DNA from: Hymenolepis diminuta
Taxonomy: Eukaryota > Platyhelminthes > Cestoda > Cyclophyllidea > Hymenolepididae
Direction: 5' to 3'
Length of the DNA: 64,000 nucleotides
Assembly: GCA_900708905.1 (NCBI GenBank)
Contig: CAADRB010000053.1
Coordinates: 186,001-250,000, forward strand
The translations under genes and the position numbers were made by a program. Position 1 is the stretch's first letter. Every line of letters begins with the position of its first letter. Shown here one piece after another: positions 59,401-64,000 of the stretch. The notes under the pieces are model-generated. The model saw only the letters and a program-made list of their open reading frames with translations, did no database searches and was not told where the DNA came from.

Positions 59401-60377
59401 TTCAGTTCTTACTTATGACACGCATATTCAGAAATTGGCTAATGGAAATGTATTTATTAACCATGAAAAATGCCGAAAAATTTATTACCAACACGAAAAA
59501 ACATAAATGGAAGGGTAGTAAAGAGTTAGGATCGAGAAATTTCGTCCGCATAATTGCTTCCAGCATTTAGTAACCATGGTTTGAACTGAGTTGAGTCACT
59601 TTTTCCCAACCCCCTTGGTTAGCGTTAGTTAAACCAAGTGGTGTATCACTCATTATACGTGCGGTGGTTTCTCCGGTTAATAAAATTTTTGTATTCTGTC
59701 CTTCATTTAAGACAGAATGTGTCCTAGAGAGCCCCCCTTTTGTTTATGATGTCAAAGACAGTCCCTTCTGTACCTGATTTGAGTAGACGTTAACAGCCAA
59801 TACTGCGGACATCCAAGTTAATAATGAGGATTGTTAATCGTGAGCTGAAACACAAGCATGAATGGATTTTTACTGTCTCAGAAGATTGAGATGGAACTAC
59901 CTAATTTATTTTCTCTATCTCCTCTTTGCAGATTTCTTCCGATCTGACCTGACTGAAGCCCGCAACCGACTACATGAGGCCTTTAGTGGAATCTATGGCT
60001 ACAATTACAAAGTGAATCACGCCTTCTTCTTCCAGTTCTTCAACGACTTGGAAGCCTATATGGCAGGTCGGCGTGGTGACTTAGGTCAACTTGTGACTTC
60101 CTTCTTCGCCCAACTTCGCACTTCCATTGTCGTGCTGATGGAAAAAGCGGAGGGGGCTGCCGCCGGTGGAATGAATTCTGCCCCGGCAAGTGGTGGTGCT
60201 GCTCCTCCTGATACTCAAAGAATTAATTGTCTTTCTGAAGCACTGGGCAAACAGAATGCGTTTGATCTCACGGATGTCCATCTTAAGGAGCAATTCCTCC
60301 AAGTTTATCCACCAGCTAGAATGCTCGTCAACTCACTGGCTGCGACAGCTAAACTCCTGAGGACGGTTGTGGAGGAT
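53450..60377 (+). CDS. gpc: Glypican, N-terminal part (exons 1-3; continues beyond the window)
   Basis: Core protein of a cell-surface heparan-sulfate proteoglycan. Exons 53450-53636, 53682-53840 and 59932-60377 join in frame to 264 residues. Residues 1-35 are a signal peptide with a hydrophobic core (YLLILLLSLIW). The N-lobe then follows, with the glypican cysteine order: Cys38, Cys67, the CC pair at 75-76 (CPIPEGNSCC) and Cys215; 28 residues lie between Cys38 and Cys67, as is usual. ALDYFFRSDL (113-122) and EAFSGIYG (131-138) correspond to the FDEFFREL...MFVRTYG region of vertebrate glypicans. Residues 187-208 are an Ala/Gly/Pro-rich insertion. Exon 3 ends at a GAT|GTGAGT donor. The rest (CRD lobe, GAG-attachment Ser-Gly sites, GPI signal) is not seen and should lie past 64000. 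Subfamily (GPC1/2/4/6 or GPC3/5 type) cannot be decided. Confidence 0.9.
53637..53681 (+). other. Mini-intron 1 of the glypican gene (45 nt)
   Basis: Donor TTACA|GTAAGT and acceptor CCTTTTCTAG|CTCAA. Its length is a multiple of three with no stop, so the open frame reads through and would add 15 mainly hydrophobic residues (KLKSFLFLISSPFLA). Splicing (SSYT-QSVCP) restores the normal Cys-Cys distance of the family, which is the main evidence for it. Confidence 0.75.
53928..54040 (+). repeat. tRNA-derived SINE-like element
   Basis: GGTGGCGTAGGTATC (about 53930-53945) resembles an A box. AGTTCACATC (53991-54000) resembles a B box, and the next GTGATGTGCGTGGCCAA has a counterpart after the B box in the copies at 8790-8925 and 42930-43025. 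It lies just inside the large glypican intron. Confidence 0.45.
55870..56360 (+). other. G+C-richer island within glypican intron 2
   Basis: Composition rises clearly above the flanks. A CCAAT box lies in GTCGGCCAATCAGTC (near 56015-56030). Two overlapping frames cross it: 72 codons, and 91 codons starting with ATG at 56085 and beginning with a hydrophobic stretch (LLCLHVYVFVAI) that mimics a signal peptide. Neither resembles glypican or any family I know. An internal promoter or enhancer or an alternative exon are possible readings. Confidence 0.3.
57685..57870 (+). repeat. Imperfect tandem duplication in glypican intron 2
   Basis: Two units of about 85 bases start about 100 bases apart (57685 and 57787). 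Shared blocks in order: TCTCATCC or TCTCAATCC, CTATTGT, GTCAC(A/T)TTGA, TTTTGGCGTTTGG, and AGATT(A/G)TG. Substitutions indicate an old event. Confidence 0.55.
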
Positions 60378-63300
60378 GTGAGTTGGATTTGCTTTCTATG
60401 TATTTGTGACGCGGTTTGATATAAAAGATGAACGTAATCGATAATGCAGAGAAGGGATGGAGGTTTTGGAGGTTTATCGTATGGCTATTCAGCTCAATAT
60501 CTATCTCTTGGGTCAAAGTTTAAACCTAGATTGTCTCTTTTGATTTACTTATTTACTGAGTAGATTAGATATGTAAACGAAATTAAGAAAAAACTGAAAG
60601 ATGAGTTGATTGATGGTCAGCATCAAACTAGAGTTGAGTTGATCCTTTTTGCTCCTTACATTCTAATGACCCAACAGTAGGATACATTCATATCATCTTC
60701 ATGGGTAGGACATAGTTGCTTGAGTAGTCAAATTGCCTTTGACGGATCTAAAATTAACTACACCCGTTTTCTAGTTCTATTCGATCGTCTTATTCACTAA
60801 TTTATTTAATTTCTGAGTTTTTAATGCGTCACATAAGCGTTTATGCTGATTCATTTCTTTCGTTTGCCTTGCGTGCGAAACTGTTTTAGTCACCACGATT
60901 TCCCCTCGCTTCCGTCTTGATTTTTACGTTGCAGTTCGGTAGAAAAATAACAGAATTTTCCCTTTGGGGAATGTAAATTCTTGTACATTCTTAGCGATTC
61001 TGTTTATGTTAGACTAACTACTACTGCTATTACTGTCTCTTCATGTCTAATTGATTGGTACTTGGTGATTGATCTCTTTCTACTTTTTTTCGCCCTTATA
61101 TGTTCAGCTAAATCTGTTCTCTTTGACTTAAACATCCTGCTTTCGTAAATTACCATAGATTCTTATCAATGCAATGCAGTCTTTATATAGGCTTATGCTT
61201 TAGTACGACCGTTCTATACTCCAACTAAGATTGATAAGTGTTCGCTGATAGATGTTCGCTTTAACACCTCCTATTAATTGAGTAGTAATCTCCACCTAAA
61301 CAGGGTTTTTATTTCCTTAACCTGACTAGGTCAACGTTTTAGGGGATAGGTGATTAAGCCTTATCAGCCCTAAGGACAACCACGTGTCCTGAAGCGTTAC
61401 TAATATGTTGATGTGCGACTACTTCCGCCTTCTAGCTGGTTTTTTTCAACAGTCTAGTGGAAGAGATGAAGAGTGTATGGACGTGGAAACGCGTTCAGTG
61501 CGGCTAGCTCTCTATTCTGTTGGTAGCGTTTTTAGACCCCAATGGTGATTAATAAGCTCTATAATCATAGAGGAATACTAGCATTTTCGAAACTTTCTAC
61601 TTTTCACCTAAATGGTCGCATTAACTAGTTATTATGGCGATTTCACTTTTTCCTTTATGGCTGTTAATAACGAAGTCCTGGGTCTATGATTGATATTTAC
61701 TATTTATGAGCCAAATAGTCTGTACGTACTTAAAGTGCAATATGCTGTCTGTCTACAGAAGGATCTTAGCTGACTAGTCTCCTCTTATCCCTGGGAGACG
61801 TCGTTAAGGGTCCCAAGATAGCATCCGATGGTTCAAGGAAAATGAACTGCCAATATAGCATGGGTCTTTTGTATGTAAGAAGGCTAATTGCTGTTACTCT
61901 AGGTAATGGTAGTTAACCAGGATACTGATAATGGAATAGATCTTTACCATTTCTGAAATTGCTTCTTTTACACAAATCTATAACCGCATTGGTTAAAAAC
62001 TGATAGCACGCGAATTTCTCGTTAAATAGACTCCGGTATGCTGCTCCTCTATTCAAGGTGAATGTTGTAAAACCCTTCTCTTCAACGAACTTGGTTCCAA
62101 TTATGAACTCAACTCAACACTACTCATTCGGTTGATTTTTTATCTCATTTTGGCTAAAAGACACTAACGAAACCTAGTGTTGTTTTTCCCTGTCCTTGGA
62201 ATTGAGTCTGAAACGCCTCGACTAGGATGTTGTTAATATTTATCCAAGGATTGGGATAACTTATTCAATTCTTTCGTCAAATAATTTGCATTATATAGGA
62301 TTTATATAGTATAAATCCTAATTTCCCCATTCTAATGGTTATTTGATACTCTTTAATGCTTAGATTCTTATTTAGTACAATGAATTCTGTTCAATTGTAC
62401 TTGATTTGATCCCTGGAATCGAGCCATCCTCATGAACCATCTCTCACTTCCTACAGACGTCATTATAAACAAAACTCTGCATGCACATTAAGTTCCTTTC
62501 TATCAGTAGTTTAAATAAATGACTGTCTTGAAAGTTGATTAATGTTGGTTTTTGTGTTTGCGTATCCGCAAACCGCCAAGCAGCATCCGGTATAAAATAC
62601 AAAAATCCGTCCTATTGGTTTCTCAGATGTACGTTCTTTAGAGCAGAGGTTTTTCCTAAGTCTCTTAATAAGATAGAATTAGTCAGTTTCTAAGTTATTA
62701 ATGCTATTAAATTTGCTGCCAGTACAGTATTATTAGGTGCCCACTGAGTTAATGATATGCCTACAGTTGACTCATCCAGTAGGAAGAAGACAAGTCCTGT
62801 AACTCGTAGAGAGTCCTTCATTAAGAAAATAAATTACTTGTATAGCTTGGGATTGGCCACCTGGTTAGCCAATAAATCAGTGGGGAAATTCCACTCTCAG
62901 ACATTCGATCGGGAAACCAATAATCCATAATCCAGGGCACATACACACAGAAAATATTAGATTTGGCAACCAAACAGCTCACCAAACAGTAGATTTGACA
63001 CCACGGTTCAAAACAGTTAACTCGGAATATGTCAGCTATCGATCATACCGAAATGGCCTTATCAAAGCGAAATCATTTGATAACTTGCTCTCTTAATCAT
63101 ATAAAGGGGAAAAGGGATGAGGAAGAGAGCGTAATGAGGTTATTGGTCATCAGCAAACAACAAATGGCTAGTTTATGCATTTGTCTCGCCAGACCTGCAC
63201 TAGCATGACAATAATTTTGGCAAGTTTGCTCTTATCGAAGGGCTGTTTATCTTGATTCTAAGAAATAATTTTTCGTGTCTCGCCTTAGTTACAAAGACCC

Positions 63301-64000
63301 CTCAACGGTATTATGTGCACGAAGTTAGTTAGACCAGTCCCGCATATTTAAGGATTAATTCATCTCATTGAATGACCTTAAAATTTTCTATTATAAAGAT
63401 TAATTGTCATGGTTCAATAATTCCATAAAACCCGGGATCGATGGCTTTAGATCTTTTCCTATTTTTCGGTATGTTGGACCATGAACGTTTTTCGCATGAT
63501 GTTCACATTATTATGGATCTTCTATGGATCACTGTTTAGATATTTATCAATGAATTTTTCGATGAGTTTGTTGTTGTTTTCCATCGCTTACTCCTCGCTA
63601 TTAATCTGAGTATCCAAGATCATTGAGGATTTTTTTCTGGTCCGATTAGATTTATCTATTCAATCGTGGAGAATTTTAGGTTTTCAGGTCCTCCATCAAT
63701 GTGATAAAAGGTAGCTAGATGTGAAAAGCTCGATTCCCTTATCTCACTGAGACCGTCTTAGATATATCGTTTCCCTAGTCTCCACTTTTCTCGGACATCA
63801 GGAAACTGGTCTAAATTGGTTATGTCAGCTAACTGTCCTACTATTCCTACATTCCCCTCTGACTCCCACTGCTACCGATCACATTAATCAACTGATTAAT
63901 GTCTTTCCAGACGTACCAGTTTCTTCCACTCCTATTTTCTCATCAAGGCTTCCTGACGTTTGTGAAAGTGTAGGCTCGTGTAAATAAAACTTTCGACTTG
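60378..64000 (+). other. Probable intron 3 of the glypican gene (incomplete)
   Basis: Begins with the GTGAGT donor after exon 3. No frame up to 64000 shows the cysteine-rich motifs expected next in a glypican, so the acceptor is taken to lie outside the window. Open frames here are short and featureless. I see no repeat family from the rest of the window with confidence. Confidence 0.6.

Larger units (their letters stand above)
53841..59931 (+). other. Intron 2 of the glypican gene (6.1 kb)
   Basis: Donor GACT|GTAAGT and acceptor CTCTTTGCAG|ATTTC; both are phase 1 and join ALD-Y-FFRSD, which matches the family. Contents: a SINE-like piece near 53930-54040, a G+C-richer island at about 55870-56360 with CCAAT and open frames, and a G+C-richer part at 57480-58060 with an imperfect tandem duplication. 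The rest is A+T-rich sequence in which I see nothing. Confidence 0.85.

Noticed and set aside
63893..63990. Acceptor-like TCTTTCCAG near the window end as a candidate for the next glypican exon
   Set aside because: None of the three frames after it shows glypican cysteine motifs, and the frames end within about 25 codons.
1..64000. CRISPR arrays, operons, rRNA genes, intact tRNA genes, intact transposase or reverse transcriptase genes
   Set aside because: None was seen. The spliced genes and composition mark eukaryotic DNA, A/B-box sequences do not fold as tRNAs, and no frame shows transposase or reverse transcriptase motifs.

Overview
The window looks like flatworm nuclear DNA, most probably from a tapeworm. 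It is strongly A+T rich (about two thirds by eye) and gene-poor. The spliced genes use very short GT-AG introns (45, 72, 75 and 79 nt, all inferred by joining phase-compatible exons), which fits the short-intron classes known from cestodes. The low G+C would suit a Hymenolepis-like species better than Taenia or Echinococcus; this is an inference from composition only.

Layout. 1-7117 has no recognised gene and carries old, diverged dispersed repeats. 7118-8014 (+) is a single-exon gene for a 298-residue protein ending in a PDZ domain. 8015-31540 is a 23.5 kb stretch dominated by degenerate repeats, with a few small open frames and one convincing-looking orphan 3' exon (24330-24411). 31541-32891 (-) is a four-exon gene for a 374-residue PDZ protein that is a paralogue of the first; inverted CCAAT boxes lie just upstream. 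32892-53449 is another repeat-rich desert with tRNA-derived SINE-like pieces and one possible small gene at 46030. 53450-60377 (+) holds the first three coding exons of a glypican, a heparan-sulfate proteoglycan core protein; its remaining exons lie beyond the window, and 60378-64000 is read as its third intron.

Functionally the three confident genes belong to cell-surface and cell-polarity or scaffold biology: two small cytoplasmic PDZ scaffolds of unknown partner, and an extracellular glypican that in other animals tunes Wnt, Hedgehog, BMP and FGF signalling. Nothing ties them into one pathway beyond proximity. The strongest observations are the intron-containing/intronless PDZ paralogue pair with a shared new-looking motif (PVCxVPMLPxF), the 45-nt in-frame mini-intron hidden in the glypican first exon, and at least ten families of ancient dispersed repeats, several in local clusters, plus tRNA-derived SINE fragments with A and B boxes. 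All repeat alignments were made by eye, so their borders are approximate.
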